Part shown: positions 1-8,526 of the stretch, piece by piece
How positions within the stretch are numbered: position 1 is the stretch's first letter
Layout of the letters: each line of letters opens with the position of its first letter
NCBI RefSeq assembly: GCF_000092285.1
Contig: NC_014100.1
Coordinates: forward strand, 4,278,001 to 4,342,000
Source of the DNA: Caulobacter segnis ATCC 21756
GTDB lineage: Bacteria; Pseudomonadota; Alphaproteobacteria; Caulobacterales; Caulobacteraceae
Direction of reading: 5' to 3'
Length of the DNA: 64,000 nucleotides
The notes under the pieces: model-generated
Databases searched by the model: none
What the model saw: only the letters and a program-made list of their open reading frames with translations
What the model was told of the DNA's origin: nothing
Program-made: the position numbers and the translations under genes

Positions 1-1
1 G

Positions 2-442
2 CTGGGGCTGCGCCTGCTGCCCGTCCCCGCGCCAGCGCCCGCCGCCCTGCCCGGCGCCCAACCCGTACACGGCGAAGAGGCCCGCCTGACCGAGCGCCTG
101 CGGGTGCTGGTCGAGGTCGAGAAGGTCCACCTCGAACCCGACCTGACCTTCGCCGACTTCGTCCGGCGGATGGGCGCGCCCGAGCGGACGGTGCGTCGGC
201 TGATCAATCACCGCCTGGGCCACGACCACTTCCGCGCCTTCCTGAACGCCTGCCGGGTGGTCGAGGCGCGCCGCCTGCTGGCCGATCCGGCGCGGGCCGG
301 CGACAAGCTGATCGCCATCGCCCTGGACAGCGGCTTCGCCTCTCTGGCCTCGTTCAACCGCGCCTTTCAGGCCGTGGAGGGCCGCCCGCCCAGCGCCTTC
401 CGCATCGCGCCGGGAGTTGAGGAACGCCCCGCCGTCTTCTGA
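2..442 (+). CDS. AraC-family transcriptional regulator, C-terminal part (5' end outside window)
   Basis: The frame is open from base 2 to a TGA at 440-442, giving the last 146 residues. The DNA-binding end of an AraC protein is visible: a first helix-turn-helix around 'FADFVRRMGAPERTVRRLINHRLG', then 'ACRVVEARRLLADP' and the second helix-turn-helix with the family signature 'IALDSGFASLASFNRAFQAVEGRPPSAFR'. The ligand-sensing or membrane N-terminal half lies outside the window, so the inducer cannot be guessed. The gene points towards the CPBP protease gene 64 bp downstream; co-transcription is possible but not shown. Confidence 0.85.
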   Translation: MGLRLLPVPAPAPAALPGAQPVHGEEARLTERLRVLVEVEKVHLEPDLTFADFVRRMGAPERTVRRLINHRLGHDHFRAFLNACRVVEARRLLADPARAGDKLIAIALDSGFASLASFNRAFQAVEGRPPSAFRIAPGVEERPAVF

Positions 443-506
443 GAAGCGCGCGCAACCGCCCAGGCCCTAAGGCCAAGCCTCGATCTTCCAACTTCGAGGC
501 GAGTTC

Positions 507-1217
507 ATGGACGGCATCTTGAGCATCAGCGCGATCGTCGCGCTGCTTCTGGCGGCGGGCGGGGTGATCGCCCTGCTGGGCGGACGCGGAGCCGTCTCGT
601 TCCGCTGGCTGCTCGTCGCGGCGGGCCTGGTGCTGCTGAACGACGCCCTGCTGACGCGGGTCTATCGCCTGGTCCCCGACCTGATCCCCGGCGACTGGAA
701 CTGGCAGGGCAAGATCCTGGCCCTGCTCGCCACCCTGGCGATCGCCGCCCTGCCCGCCTTCGGCTGGCGCGCCAGCGGCCTGCCCCTGCGCCAGGCCGAC
801 CCGAAGGCGCCGCTGGTCGTCGCCGGGCTCTACGCCCTGCTGTTCGTCGGCCTGGCCCTGGCCTTTCCCAACGAGCACGCCACCACCGAGACGATAGCCT
901 TCCAGCTGACCATGCCGGGCCTGGAGGAGGAGGCCTTCTATCGCGGCCTGTTGCTGCTGGCGCTGGACCGCGCCTTCACCGGCCGCGCGCGGCTCCTGGG
1001 CGTCGACTGGAGCTGGGGCGCGGCGCTGTCCTGCGCCCTGTTCGGCCTGGCCCACGCGTTCGGGATCTCGAAGGGGGAGGTCTCGTTCGAGCCGCTGGCC
1101 TTCGTCCTGACCGCCGGCCCGTCGCTGATCGGCGTCTGGGTCCGCCTGCGCACGGGAAGCATTTTATTGCCGATCCTGATGCACAACTTCGGCAATGCGG
1201 CATCATTGTTCCTCTAA
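507..1217 (+). CDS. CPBP-family intramembrane metalloprotease
   Basis: This is a 236-residue polytopic membrane protein. Hydrophobic segments run from the N-terminus (about residues 5-30) through the C-terminal helix. The CPBP (CAAX protease/bacteriocin-processing, Abi) signature is clear: 'EEEAFYRGLL' gives the EExxxR glutamate/arginine motif near residue 145, followed by 'FGLAHAF' (FxxxH) and a C-terminal 'HNFGNA' (HxxxN). Bacterial members are membrane proteases of mostly unknown substrate, some linked to self-immunity against bacteriocins. No peptide or bacteriocin gene is seen nearby, so the substrate is unknown. Start ATG at 507; the gene ends 43 bp before the leader ORF upstream of asd. 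Confidence 0.8.
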   Translation: MDGILSISAIVALLLAAGGVIALLGGRGAVSFRWLLVAAGLVLLNDALLTRVYRLVPDLIPGDWNWQGKILALLATLAIAALPAFGWRASGLPLRQADPKAPLVVAGLYALLFVGLALAFPNEHATTETIAFQLTMPGLEEEAFYRGLLLLALDRAFTGRARLLGVDWSWGAALSCALFGLAHAFGISKGEVSFEPLAFVLTAGPSLIGVWVRLRTGSILLPILMHNFGNAASLFL

Positions 1218-1260
1218 TCGCCCTTTACGCGGCCACGCTTCCTCGCTATTGACCCCGCCG

Positions 1261-1341
1261 ATGCAAGTCCGCGCGACCAAAATTACCACCCCGAAAACGA
1301 CCCGCCTCGGCGGGGCGTGGTCGGGCGTGCGCGCGTACTAG
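1261..1341 (+). CDS. Candidate threonine/lysine/isoleucine-rich leader peptide of asd (26 aa)
   Basis: A 26-codon ORF, ATG 1261 to TAG 1339-1341, lies 98 bp upstream of asd. Residues 6-14 read TKITTPKTT: five Thr, two Lys and one Ile in nine codons. This mirrors the regulatory run of thrL-type leaders, and aspartate-semialdehyde dehydrogenase makes the shared precursor of Thr, Lys, Met and Ile. No ribosome-binding site precedes the ATG. Instead a possible -35 (TTTACG, 1224-1229) and -10 (TATTGA, 1247-1252, 17-bp spacer) would start the RNA at or next to the A of ATG, so the leader may be leaderless, as S. meliloti trpL is known to be. This call rests on sequence logic only. Confidence 0.55.
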   Translation: MQVRATKITTPKTTRLGGAWSGVRAY

Positions 1342-1380
1342 CGAGCATCCCGCAACCAGCCCCGCCGATGCGCGGGGCGG
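1299..1380 (+). promoter_or_regulatory. Putative transcription attenuator of asd
   Basis: Four segments form the classical alternating layout. Segment 1 CCCGC (1301-1305) can pair with segment 2 GCGGG (1310-1314). Segment 2 GGCGGGGC (1309-1316) is perfectly complementary to segment 3 GCCCCGCC (1359-1366). Segment 3 GCCCCGC (1359-1365) also pairs perfectly with segment 4 GCGGGGC (1372-1378, 6-nt loop). A ribosome stalled on the Thr codons would cover segment 1, free segment 2 to pair with 3 and prevent the 3:4 hairpin. The weak point is the T-tract: only TTCT follows the 3:4 stem. Confidence 0.5.
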
Positions 1381-1403
1381 TTCTCATCACCAGAGACCTC
1401 TAG

Positions 1404-2483
<1,080 letters not shown>

Positions 2484-2507
2484 GAATCGCCAAGCCAAAA
2501 AACCTCA

Positions 2508-2543
2508 TCATCCCGGAAGCCTCGAAGAGGCTATCCGGGATGA
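2508..2543. repeat. Long hairpin (REP-like) downstream of asd, in a 403-bp gap
   Basis: The arms TCATCCCGGA (2508-2517) and TCCGGGATGA (2534-2543) are perfectly complementary. Inside them AGCCTC and GAGGCT pair around a GAA loop, giving a nearly continuous 16-bp stem. There is no T-tract, so it may be an intergenic palindromic repeat acting as a Rho-dependent or RNA-stabilising end for asd. The rest of the 2484-2886 gap holds the nrdA control region; I see no gene in it. Confidence 0.6.
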
Positions 2544-2783
2544 CGATGAAATGTATGGCTCGGCAGGTCAGATAGCCCCTCCGCCCCAACATCTTGTGGC
2601 CACCTTGTGGGCGAACGCTGGTCGTCCGGGGGCGGATGTCCAAGGACGCCTTGCGACGCTCCGTCGCGGGTGAAAAAAGTTGGTCCCTGCAACCCCTTGA
2701 TCCTGCCTCACAAGTTCCAGCCGTTCACAGCTTGTTAACGAAAAACTCTCCCCAACACCGTTGACGAGTCGTTCACCACTGTG

Positions 2784-2830
2784 GCCCCATATCTGGGCTG
2801 AGGGGGCTCCTCAGCCACAAGATATAGCGG
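2784..2830 (+). promoter_or_regulatory. Tandem NrdR-like boxes upstream of nrdA
   Basis: Box 2 is CCACAAGATATAGCGG (2815-2830), which I score as 12 of 16 to the published NrdR consensus acaCwAtATaTwGtgt. Box 1 is GCCCCATATCTGGGCT (2784-2799), 9 of 16. Their centres are 31 bp apart, the three-turn spacing known for paired NrdR sites. Between them GGCTGAGG/CCTCAGCC forms an 8-bp stem (2796-2816). NrdR is the dATP/ATP-sensing repressor of ribonucleotide reductase genes, so the match to the adjacent nrdA is functionally consistent. Confidence 0.65.
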
Positions 2831-2886
2831 CTGGGCGGGGCAATACCCTTCTCCGGAACACGCTGATTGAGCAATGGAATTTGGTC

Positions 2887-4764
2887 ATGAACGGCAGTGA
2901 AGCGGCGAAGACGACCATCCGTAGAGAGGCCCAACTGGCGGCCATCAAGCCGGCCAAGCGGCCGCAGCTGGCCCTCGTGCGCAAGGTCGAGGTCGACCGC
3001 TCGCGCGACGCCCTGCTGACCGACTTCGGCAAGACCACCCTGGAAGACCGCTACCTGCTGCCGGGTGAGTCGTACCAGGACATGTTCGCGCGCGTCGCGA
3101 CGGCCTTCGCCGACGACGCCGACCACGCCCAGCGCGTCTACGACTATATGAGCCGCCTGTGGTTCATGCCGGCCACGCCGGTGCTGTCGAACGGCGGCGC
3201 CGACCGCGGCCTGCCGATCAGCTGCTTCCTGAACGCCGTGAACGACAGCCTCGACGGCATCCTGGGCGTCTGGAACGAGAACGTCTGGCTGGCGGCCAAC
3301 GGCGGCGGCATCGGCACCTACTGGGGCGGCGTCCGCTCGATCGGCGAGAAGGTGAAGGGCCAGGGCCAGACCTCGGGCATCATCCCCTTCATCCGCGTGA
3401 TGGACTCGCTGACCCTGGCCATCAGCCAAGGTTCGCTGCGTCGCGGCTCGGCCGCCGTCTATCTCGACATCCACCACCCGGAAATCGAGGAGTTCCTCGA
3501 GATCCGCAAGCCGTCGGGCGACTTCAACCGCAAGTCCCTGAACCTGCACCACGGCATCAACATCACCGACGAGTTCATGCACGCGGTGCGCGACGGCCAT
3601 AAGTTCGGCCTGCGCTCGCCCAAGACCAACGAAGTGCTGCGCGAAGTCGACGCCCGCGCCTTGTGGCAGAAGGTCCTGGAGCTGCGCCTGCAGACCGGCG
3701 AGCCCTATCTGATCTTCTCCGACAGCGTGAACAACGCCATGCCGTCGTTCCAGCGCGAGCTGGGCCTGAAGGTGCGCCAGTCGAACCTGTGCAGCGAGAT
3801 CATGCTGCACACCGGCACCGACCACCTGGGCAACGAGCGGACCGCCGTCTGCTGCCTGTCGTCGGTCAACGCCGAGACGTTCCTCGAGTGGCGCGACCAC
3901 CCGACGTTCATCGAGGACGTCATGCGCTTCCTCGACAACGTCCTGCAGGACTTCATCGACCGCGCGCCCGACGCCGCGGCCTCGGCCGCCTACGCCGCCA
4001 TGCGCGAGCGCTCGGTGGGCCTGGGCCTGATGGGCTTCCACTCGTTCCTGCAAAGCCAGAACGTTCCGTTCGAGAGCGCCCTGGCCAAGAGCTGGAACAT
4101 GCGGATGTTCAAGCACCTGCGCCGCGAGGCCGACAAGGCCTCGATCAAGCTGGGCGAGGAGAAGGGCCCCTGCCCCGACGCCGCCGATCGCGGCTCGGTC
4201 GAGCGCTTCTCGCACAAGCTGGCCATCGCTCCGACCGCCTCGATCTCGATCATCTGCGGCGGCACCTCGGCGGGCATCGAGCCGATCCCGGCCAACATCT
4301 ACACCCACAAGACCCTGTCGGGCTCGTTCGCGGTGAAGAACCCCTATCTGGAGAACCTGCTCGCCGAGAAGGGCCAGAACACCGACGCGGTGTGGGGCTC
4401 GATCCTGGAGCACGAGGGCTCGGTCCAGCACCTGGACTTCCTGAGCCAGGACGAGAAGGACGTCTACAAGACCGCCTTCGAGCTGGACCAGCGCTGGGTG
4501 ATCGAACTGGCCGCCGACCGGACCCCGGAAATCTGCCAGAGCCAGTCGGTCAACGTCTTCCTGCCGGGCGACGTCGACAAGTGGGACCTGCACATGCTGC
4601 ACTGGACCGCCTGGGAGCGCGGCGTGAAGTCGCTGTACTACCTGCGCTCCAAGTCGGTGCAGCGCGCGGCCTACGCCGGCGCCGAGGACAAGGTCGCGGC
4701 GACGACCAGCGGCTTCGACGTTCCGGAAAAGACCGACTACGACGAGTGCCTCGCTTGCCAGTAA
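2887..4764 (+). CDS. nrdA: Ribonucleoside-diphosphate reductase, alpha (catalytic) subunit, short form without ATP-cone
   Basis: The enzyme reduces ribonucleotides to deoxyribonucleotides. Visible active-site elements are 'PISCFLNAVNDS' (first redox Cys), 'SNLCSEIML' (Asn-Cys-Glu catalytic triad), 'VCCLSSVN' (second redox Cys region), 'SIICGGTSAGIEP', and the C-terminal 'ECLACQ' CxxC swinging arm. I place the start at ATG 2887 (625 aa), because a TTG at 2761 would run through the NrdR-like boxes. Residues 1-60 show no ATP-cone, so overall activity regulation may sit on the beta subunit, as known for some class I enzymes with an ATP-cone on NrdB. No nrdB lies in this window. Confidence 0.9.
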   Translation: MNGSEAAKTTIRREAQLAAIKPAKRPQLALVRKVEVDRSRDALLTDFGKTTLEDRYLLPGESYQDMFARVATAFADDADHAQRVYDYMSRLWFMPATPVLSNGGADRGLPISCFLNAVNDSLDGILGVWNENVWLAANGGGIGTYWGGVRSIGEKVKGQGQTSGIIPFIRVMDSLTLAISQGSLRRGSAAVYLDIHHPEIEEFLEIRKPSGDFNRKSLNLHHGINITDEFMHAVRDGHKFGLRSPKTNEVLREVDARALWQKVLELRLQTGEPYLIFSDSVNNAMPSFQRELGLKVRQSNLCSEIMLHTGTDHLGNERTAVCCLSSVNAETFLEWRDHPTFIEDVMRFLDNVLQDFIDRAPDAAASAAYAAMRERSVGLGLMGFHSFLQSQNVPFESALAKSWNMRMFKHLRREADKASIKLGEEKGPCPDAADRGSVERFSHKLAIAPTASISIICGGTSAGIEPIPANIYTHKTLSGSFAVKNPYLENLLAEKGQNTDAVWGSILEHEGSVQHLDFLSQDEKDVYKTAFELDQRWVIELAADRTPEICQSQSVNVFLPGDVDKWDLHMLHWTAWERGVKSLYYLRSKSVQRAAYAGAEDKVAATTSGFDVPEKTDYDECLACQ

Positions 4765-4805
4765 AGGCCTGCCGATAAGGCTTGTCACAAACCTCTGATA
4801 TCGAG

Positions 4806-4838
4806 ACGGCGGCGCGATGGGGATCGCGCCGCCGTTTT
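4806..4838 (+). terminator. Rho-independent terminator of nrdA
   Basis: A perfect 13-bp stem (ACGGCGGCGCGAT, 4806-4818, with its complement at 4823-4835) closes a GGGG loop and runs into TTTTC. It lies 41 bp after the nrdA stop. Confidence 0.9.
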
Positions 4839-4956
4839 CGTTGGGGCCAACGGAACCCGCCCGCGTCCTGTCTGTTCACCACGTGCGCTTTCGTCACGGT
4901 GGACAGGTGGCAGGAAGCGCGTAGGCTGGACCTCCGTTAGGATTGGGGAATCCGGG

Positions 4957-5928
4957 ATGCGGACCGCTGGGGAGCGAACCGTCCTGTGTGTTACGGCCTT
5001 TCTGGCCGTCGTGCTCGGTCACGCCGAGATCGCTTGCGCGGCCCAGAAGGCTGGCAAGGCGCCGGTCGACAAGCTCGCGACCGCCAAGCTCGCGCCCACG
5101 AAACCCACCTTCGCCGTGAAACCCGAAAGCCTGCGTCCGCTGAACCCGGCCGCCGACTTCATCGCCTATGACAGCGAGGCGATCGAGCTGGCGCTGGAGG
5201 GCGGCTTCGCGTTGCCGACGACCGCGCTGACGGGCGATGCGCGCTTGCTGGACACCGATCGCTACTACCAAGGCGTGGGGCCGATCAGCTGGCGTTCGAA
5301 CGCCTTCAGCCACCAGGCCCAACCCGGCGGCCCGATCGACTCCGTCCGCGTCTCGATGGCGGGCGCCGCGCCGACCGCGGCCTATGCGCCGCTGACGCTC
5401 TCGCGTCCCGACGCCTACGAACTGCGCGAGGTCGACGTCACCGTCACGCGCGGCTGGCCTTCGGCGGTGATGCTGGCGGGCCGCAAGTACGCCCTGGACG
5501 TGACACCGCACGCCGGCGTCGGCTTCGGCGGAGCCGGCGGATCGGCAGAGGCCGGGGCGACGCTGCGCCTGGGCAAGAAGAAGAACATGGGCGACCGGGT
5601 CACCAACGCCCTGGGCGTGCGCGAGGGCGACGAAGCCTTCGGGAGCCGCGGGCGCTGGTACATCTACGCCGCCGCCAGCGGCCGGGCCGTCGGCTTCAAC
5701 ATGCTGCGCGGCCAGAACGGCGATTGGAGCCGCGCGGGCCTGACCCAGGACGCGACCAGCCGCCTGATCGGCGACAGCCAGGCGGGCGTCGCCTGGCGCA
5801 AGGGGCCGATGCAGGCCTCGCTGGGCTACATCCACCGCGAGATCAAGGCCAAGGAAGGCATCATGGGCTTGGCGACGCAGAAGGACGACGTGGTCGCCCT
5901 GTCGTTCAGCCTGAAGCCCCACTGGTAG
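4957..5928 (+). CDS. LpxR-like (DUF2219) outer-membrane protein
   Basis: This is a 323-residue exported protein. The N-terminus has a signal peptide with a hydrophobic core 'VTAFLAVVLGHA' and a likely cut near 'ACA-AQ'. The rest is rich in alternating polar/apolar stretches ending in the aromatic 'SFSLKPHW', as in outer-membrane beta-barrels. The C-terminal third ('WYIYAAASGRAVGFNML', 'GDSQAGVAWRKG', 'GYIHREIKAKE') resembles the LpxR/DUF2219 family, whose founder removes the 3'-acyloxyacyl chain of lipid A. I did not place the catalytic residues, so enzyme activity is unproven. The start ATG 4957 gives a complete signal peptide. Monocistronic, after the nrdA terminator. Confidence 0.55.
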   Translation: MRTAGERTVLCVTAFLAVVLGHAEIACAAQKAGKAPVDKLATAKLAPTKPTFAVKPESLRPLNPAADFIAYDSEAIELALEGGFALPTTALTGDARLLDTDRYYQGVGPISWRSNAFSHQAQPGGPIDSVRVSMAGAAPTAAYAPLTLSRPDAYELREVDVTVTRGWPSAVMLAGRKYALDVTPHAGVGFGGAGGSAEAGATLRLGKKKNMGDRVTNALGVREGDEAFGSRGRWYIYAAASGRAVGFNMLRGQNGDWSRAGLTQDATSRLIGDSQAGVAWRKGPMQASLGYIHREIKAKEGIMGLATQKDDVVALSFSLKPHW

Positions 5929-6010
5929 GCGTCAATCCGCCTATTTGGCTTGTGTTTCTGGCCGCTTTCATGCAGCAAGCGCCCCACCTGTTCACTGCCA
6001 AAGCGAGACC

Positions 6011-6352
6011 ATGAGCGAGAGCGAGCCCCCGCGCCGCAAGACCCTGAGCCTCAAGAGCCCGGTCGCCGCCCCCGGCGGTCCGCCGCCTCTGGAGCGCATG
6101 GTCAAGCCGTCGGCCCGCACCACCGTGTTCACGCCGTCGGCCGCCCCGCCGCCGCCACCGCCCGCCCCCGCGCCGGTGGGCGACTGGAAATGCAAGCCGT
6201 GCGGCACCCGCTTCGACCCGCCGGCCGAACTGGCCGACGAGGACCATGTCCGCTGTCCGTCGTGCAACGCCCGTCTGGGCCTGGCGTCCGATTTCCGCAG
6301 TGATCCGCCGAATGTCGCCAAGCTTCGGGCGCGGTATCTGAAGAAGGCCTAG
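6011..6352 (+). CDS. Hypothetical protein with a CxxC...CxxC zinc-ribbon-like end
   Basis: This is a 113-residue protein. Residues 1-55 are low-complexity and Pro/Ala rich ('PPPPPPAPAPVG'). Residues 57-88 hold 'CKPCGTRFDPP' and 'VRCPSCNARLG', two CxxC pairs about 22 residues apart that look like a one-metal zinc ribbon. The start ATG 6011 is preferred to an in-frame TTG at 5945, which lies 16 bp after the previous stop and would add a non-conserved-looking tail. Function unknown; a nucleic-acid or protein-binding adaptor role would be a guess from the fold only. Confidence 0.6.
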   Translation: MSESEPPRRKTLSLKSPVAAPGGPPPLERMVKPSARTTVFTPSAAPPPPPPAPAPVGDWKCKPCGTRFDPPAELADEDHVRCPSCNARLGLASDFRSDPPNVAKLRARYLKKA

Positions 6353-6380
6353 GGCCCCGTCTGGTTTGGACGGAGCCCTC
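6350..6380. terminator. Hairpin after the zinc-ribbon gene
   Basis: AGGGCCCCGTC (from 6350) and GACGGAGCCCT pair in 10 of 11 positions around TGGTTTG. No clear T-tract follows, so it is either a weak terminator or an mRNA 3' end. Confidence 0.45.
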
Positions 6381-6455
6381 AAAACCAAGGCTATAATTCA
6401 AACACTTAGAGCGCGCTCAAGCGGTCTGGGCGCTCACACTTGGACCTAACGCGCC

Positions 6456-7166
6456 CTAGGCCAGGGCGTTCGCCGCGCGCGCGCCTTGCCGGTCCGCAAC
6501 GCCGCCGCCCTCGTCCGCGAGACACGCCAGAAGCCGGGCCGAGAGCTCCGGCCTCGCCGCGTCACTGGCGCAGGCCACGACCGGCGCCAGGACCGCGACC
6601 TTCGCCGTCGCCAGGAACATCGCATCGCTGGCGTCGCCGCAGGCCCAATCGTAGATCGCGCCCAGATAGTTGGAATAGATCGTCCGCCCCAGGCGCGCCG
6701 GATCCACCGTCTGCTGCAGCACGCCGGCCGCCCGCGCCTGGGCCATCGCATGGACGACGACGTCGGCGGGCTCGCGACCCAGGCGCGTGCCACCGAACAG
6801 CACGCGCGGGATCCGCACCAGCACCTGGCGATAGAGCGCTGCGTCGGCGACGTAGAGCGCCGCCGACAGGCTCGAGGCTTCGAGCGCCAGTTCGACGCCG
6901 GTGGCGGCGCTGCAGGCCATGGCGGTCTCGATGCGGTCGACCGCCACGTTCACCACGGCCAAGGCGATCGCGTCCAGGCCGCCGATCAGATTGTAGATGG
7001 TCTGCGGCGCCACTTGGGCGGCGGCCGCGATCTGGCTTAGCGAGACGTTCTCGATCCCTCGCTCGCGCCACAACGCGGAGGCCGCCGCGATGATCTCGGC
7101 GCAGCGGCGGGCCTTGCCGCGCGCCCGCAGGGCCAGCATCAAATTTGGATTAGGTTCCAATTTCAT
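6456..7166 (-). CDS. TetR-family transcriptional regulator
   Basis: This is a 236-residue protein. The N-terminal helix-turn-helix is typical of TetR: 'AEIIAAASALWRERGIENVSLSQIAAAAQVAPQTIYNLIGG' has the conserved glycine turn, the recognition helix and the usual Y/F after it. The C-terminal about 170 residues are an all-helical ligand domain of unknown specificity. It is transcribed divergently from the serine-palmitoyltransferase-like gene with only 69 bp between the starts (7167-7235), so it probably controls that gene and itself. The ATG at 7166 is used; an in-frame GTG two codons upstream (7172) cannot be excluded, and neither has a clear ribosome-binding site. Confidence 0.85.
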   Translation of the reverse strand: MKLEPNPNLMLALRARGKARRCAEIIAAASALWRERGIENVSLSQIAAAAQVAPQTIYNLIGGLDAIALAVVNVAVDRIETAMACSAATGVELALEASSLSAALYVADAALYRQVLVRIPRVLFGGTRLGREPADVVVHAMAQARAAGVLQQTVDPARLGRTIYSNYLGAIYDWACGDASDAMFLATAKVAVLAPVVACASDAARPELSARLLACLADEGGGVADRQGARAANALA

Positions 7167-7196
7167 TGCCACGGCTATTTTTAGACAGTATTCCAA
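7145..7196. promoter_or_regulatory. Possible TetR operator half-sites at the divergent promoter
   Basis: TTGGA-N6-TCCAA forms an inverted repeat at 7145-7160, inside the first codons of the tetR gene. A further TTCCAA occurs at 7191-7196 in the shared promoter. The AT-rich 'ctatttttag' lies between them. This is a plausible operator, but the repeat is short. Confidence 0.3.
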
Positions 7197-7235
7197 CTTT
7201 CCACAACCCGACCTCGCGGCCGACGAGGGCCGCCT

Positions 7236-8468
7236 TTGGAAAGCACCGCCTTGGGCCTCTTCGACTCCCATTCCGCCCTGATCGCCCGTTACGACGCCGC
7301 CCGCGCGCACGGCCAGATGCCCACGGGCGTGGTGATGGACAGGCTGCTGTCGGCCAGCGAGGCGATCATCAACGGCAAGCGGACGGTGACGGCCGGCACC
7401 CACAACTATCTGGGACTGGCCTTCGACGAGGCGTGCATCGAGGCGGCCGTCGCGGCCGTTCGCGCCGAAGGCACCGGCACCTGCGGTTCGCGCATCGCCA
7501 ACGGCTCGTTCTCCGACCACGTCGCGCTGGAGCGCGAGCTGGCGGCCTTCCACGGCATGGCCCACGCCATGGTGTTCTCGACCGGCTACCAGGCCAATCT
7601 CGGGGTCATCTCGACGCTGGTCGGCGCCGGTGACTTCCTGCTGCTGGACGCCGACAGCCACGCCTCGATCTACGACGCCTGCAAGCAGACCCAGGCCAGC
7701 GCCATCCGCTTCAAGCACAACGATCCCGCCAGCCTGGACGCGCGCCTGCGGCGACTGTCGGACCAGCCCGGCGTCAAGCTTGTGGTGGTCGAGGGGATCT
7801 ATTCGATGCTGGGCGACATCGCCCCGCTGCGGGACATCGTCGCGGTCGCCAAGCGGCACGGCGCCTTCGTCCTGGTCGACGAGGCCCATTCGATGGGCGT
7901 GCTGGGCGAGCGCGGCTGTGGCCTGGCCGAGCAGGAGGGCCTGCTGGGCGAGGTCGATTTCGTGGTCGGCACCTTCTCCAAGAGCCTGGGCGCCATCGGC
8001 GGCTACTGCGTGTCGGACCATGCGCAGTTCGACATCCTGCGCCTGGCCTGCCGTCCGTACATGTTCACCGCCTCGCTTCCGCCCGCGACCGTGGCCTCGG
8101 TGCGCGCGGCGCTGGCGGCGGTTCGCGAACGCCCCGGGCTGCGCGCCAGGCTGTGGCGCAACACCCGTCGGCTCTATGACACCCTGACGGCGGCCGGCTT
8201 CCAGCTGGGCCCGACGCCCAGCCCGATCGTGGCCGTCTGCCTCCCGTCGGACGAGATCACCATGGCGATGTGGCGGGCGCTGCTGGACGACGGCTACTAC
8301 GTCAACATCGGCCTGCCGCCCGCGACGCCATCGGGTGAGAGCCTGCTGCGCTGCGCGATCTCTGCCGCGCATTCGGACGCCCAGATCGACGGCCTGGCCG
8401 ATGCGCTGATCCGCCTGGGCCGGGCCTTTGGCGTGCTGCCCGACGTCCGTTGCGCCGCGGCCCTCTAG
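7236..8468 (+). CDS. Serine palmitoyltransferase-type alpha-oxoamine synthase (PLP enzyme)
   Basis: This is a 410-residue fold-type I PLP enzyme that condenses an amino acid with an acyl thioester. It resembles the soluble serine palmitoyltransferase of Sphingomonas along its length: 'GTHNYLGLAFD', 'GTGTCGSRIANGSF', 'STGYQANLG', 'DADSHASIYD', 'VEGIYSMLGDIAPL', 'VDEAHSMG', the PLP-lysine motif 'TFSKSLGAIGGY', and 'RPYMFTASLPP'. SPT makes 3-ketodihydrosphingosine, the first sphingolipid step. Other alpha-oxoamine synthases (for example CqsA-like signal synthases) are possible. The TTG start at 7236 is supported by GAGGG at 7225-7229, spacing 6. No other sphingolipid genes are adjacent; its own tetR is divergent. 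Confidence 0.8.
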   Translation: MESTALGLFDSHSALIARYDAARAHGQMPTGVVMDRLLSASEAIINGKRTVTAGTHNYLGLAFDEACIEAAVAAVRAEGTGTCGSRIANGSFSDHVALERELAAFHGMAHAMVFSTGYQANLGVISTLVGAGDFLLLDADSHASIYDACKQTQASAIRFKHNDPASLDARLRRLSDQPGVKLVVVEGIYSMLGDIAPLRDIVAVAKRHGAFVLVDEAHSMGVLGERGCGLAEQEGLLGEVDFVVGTFSKSLGAIGGYCVSDHAQFDILRLACRPYMFTASLPPATVASVRAALAAVRERPGLRARLWRNTRRLYDTLTAAGFQLGPTPSPIVAVCLPSDEITMAMWRALLDDGYYVNIGLPPATPSGESLLRCAISAAHSDAQIDGLADALIRLGRAFGVLPDVRCAAAL

Positions 8469-8501
8469 AGCGCGTGAGCGGTTAAACCGCTCGAACGCGC
8501 T
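8469..8501. terminator. Bidirectional hairpin between convergent genes
   Basis: Nested arms AGCGCG/CGCGCT (outer) and GAGCGGT/ACCGCTC (inner, TAA loop) form an interrupted stem directly after the oxoamine synthase stop, facing the convergent patatin gene. There is no long T-tract. Confidence 0.55.
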
Positions 8502-8526
8502 TCAAGTCCAAGACGATGGAGCCTGT

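Noticed and set aside
2761..2886. TTG start adding 42 residues to NrdA
   Set aside because: The added segment runs through the paired NrdR-like boxes and a hairpin, and has no ribosome-binding site.
2773..4788. 671-codon minus-strand ORF opposite nrdA
   Set aside because: Antisense shadow of a high-GC3 gene: composition is Val/Leu/Gln/Arg-rich without motifs, while the plus strand encodes complete NrdA.
7200..8372. N-terminal extension of the TetR frame across the oxoamine synthase gene
   Set aside because: Antisense to a clear PLP enzyme; TetR homology begins only near 7166.
6406..8510. TAGAGCGCG direct repeats flanking the tetR/oxoamine synthase pair as a transposon footprint
   Set aside because: Only nine shared bases, each part of an ordinary terminator-like hairpin; no transposase and no composition shift in the genes between.
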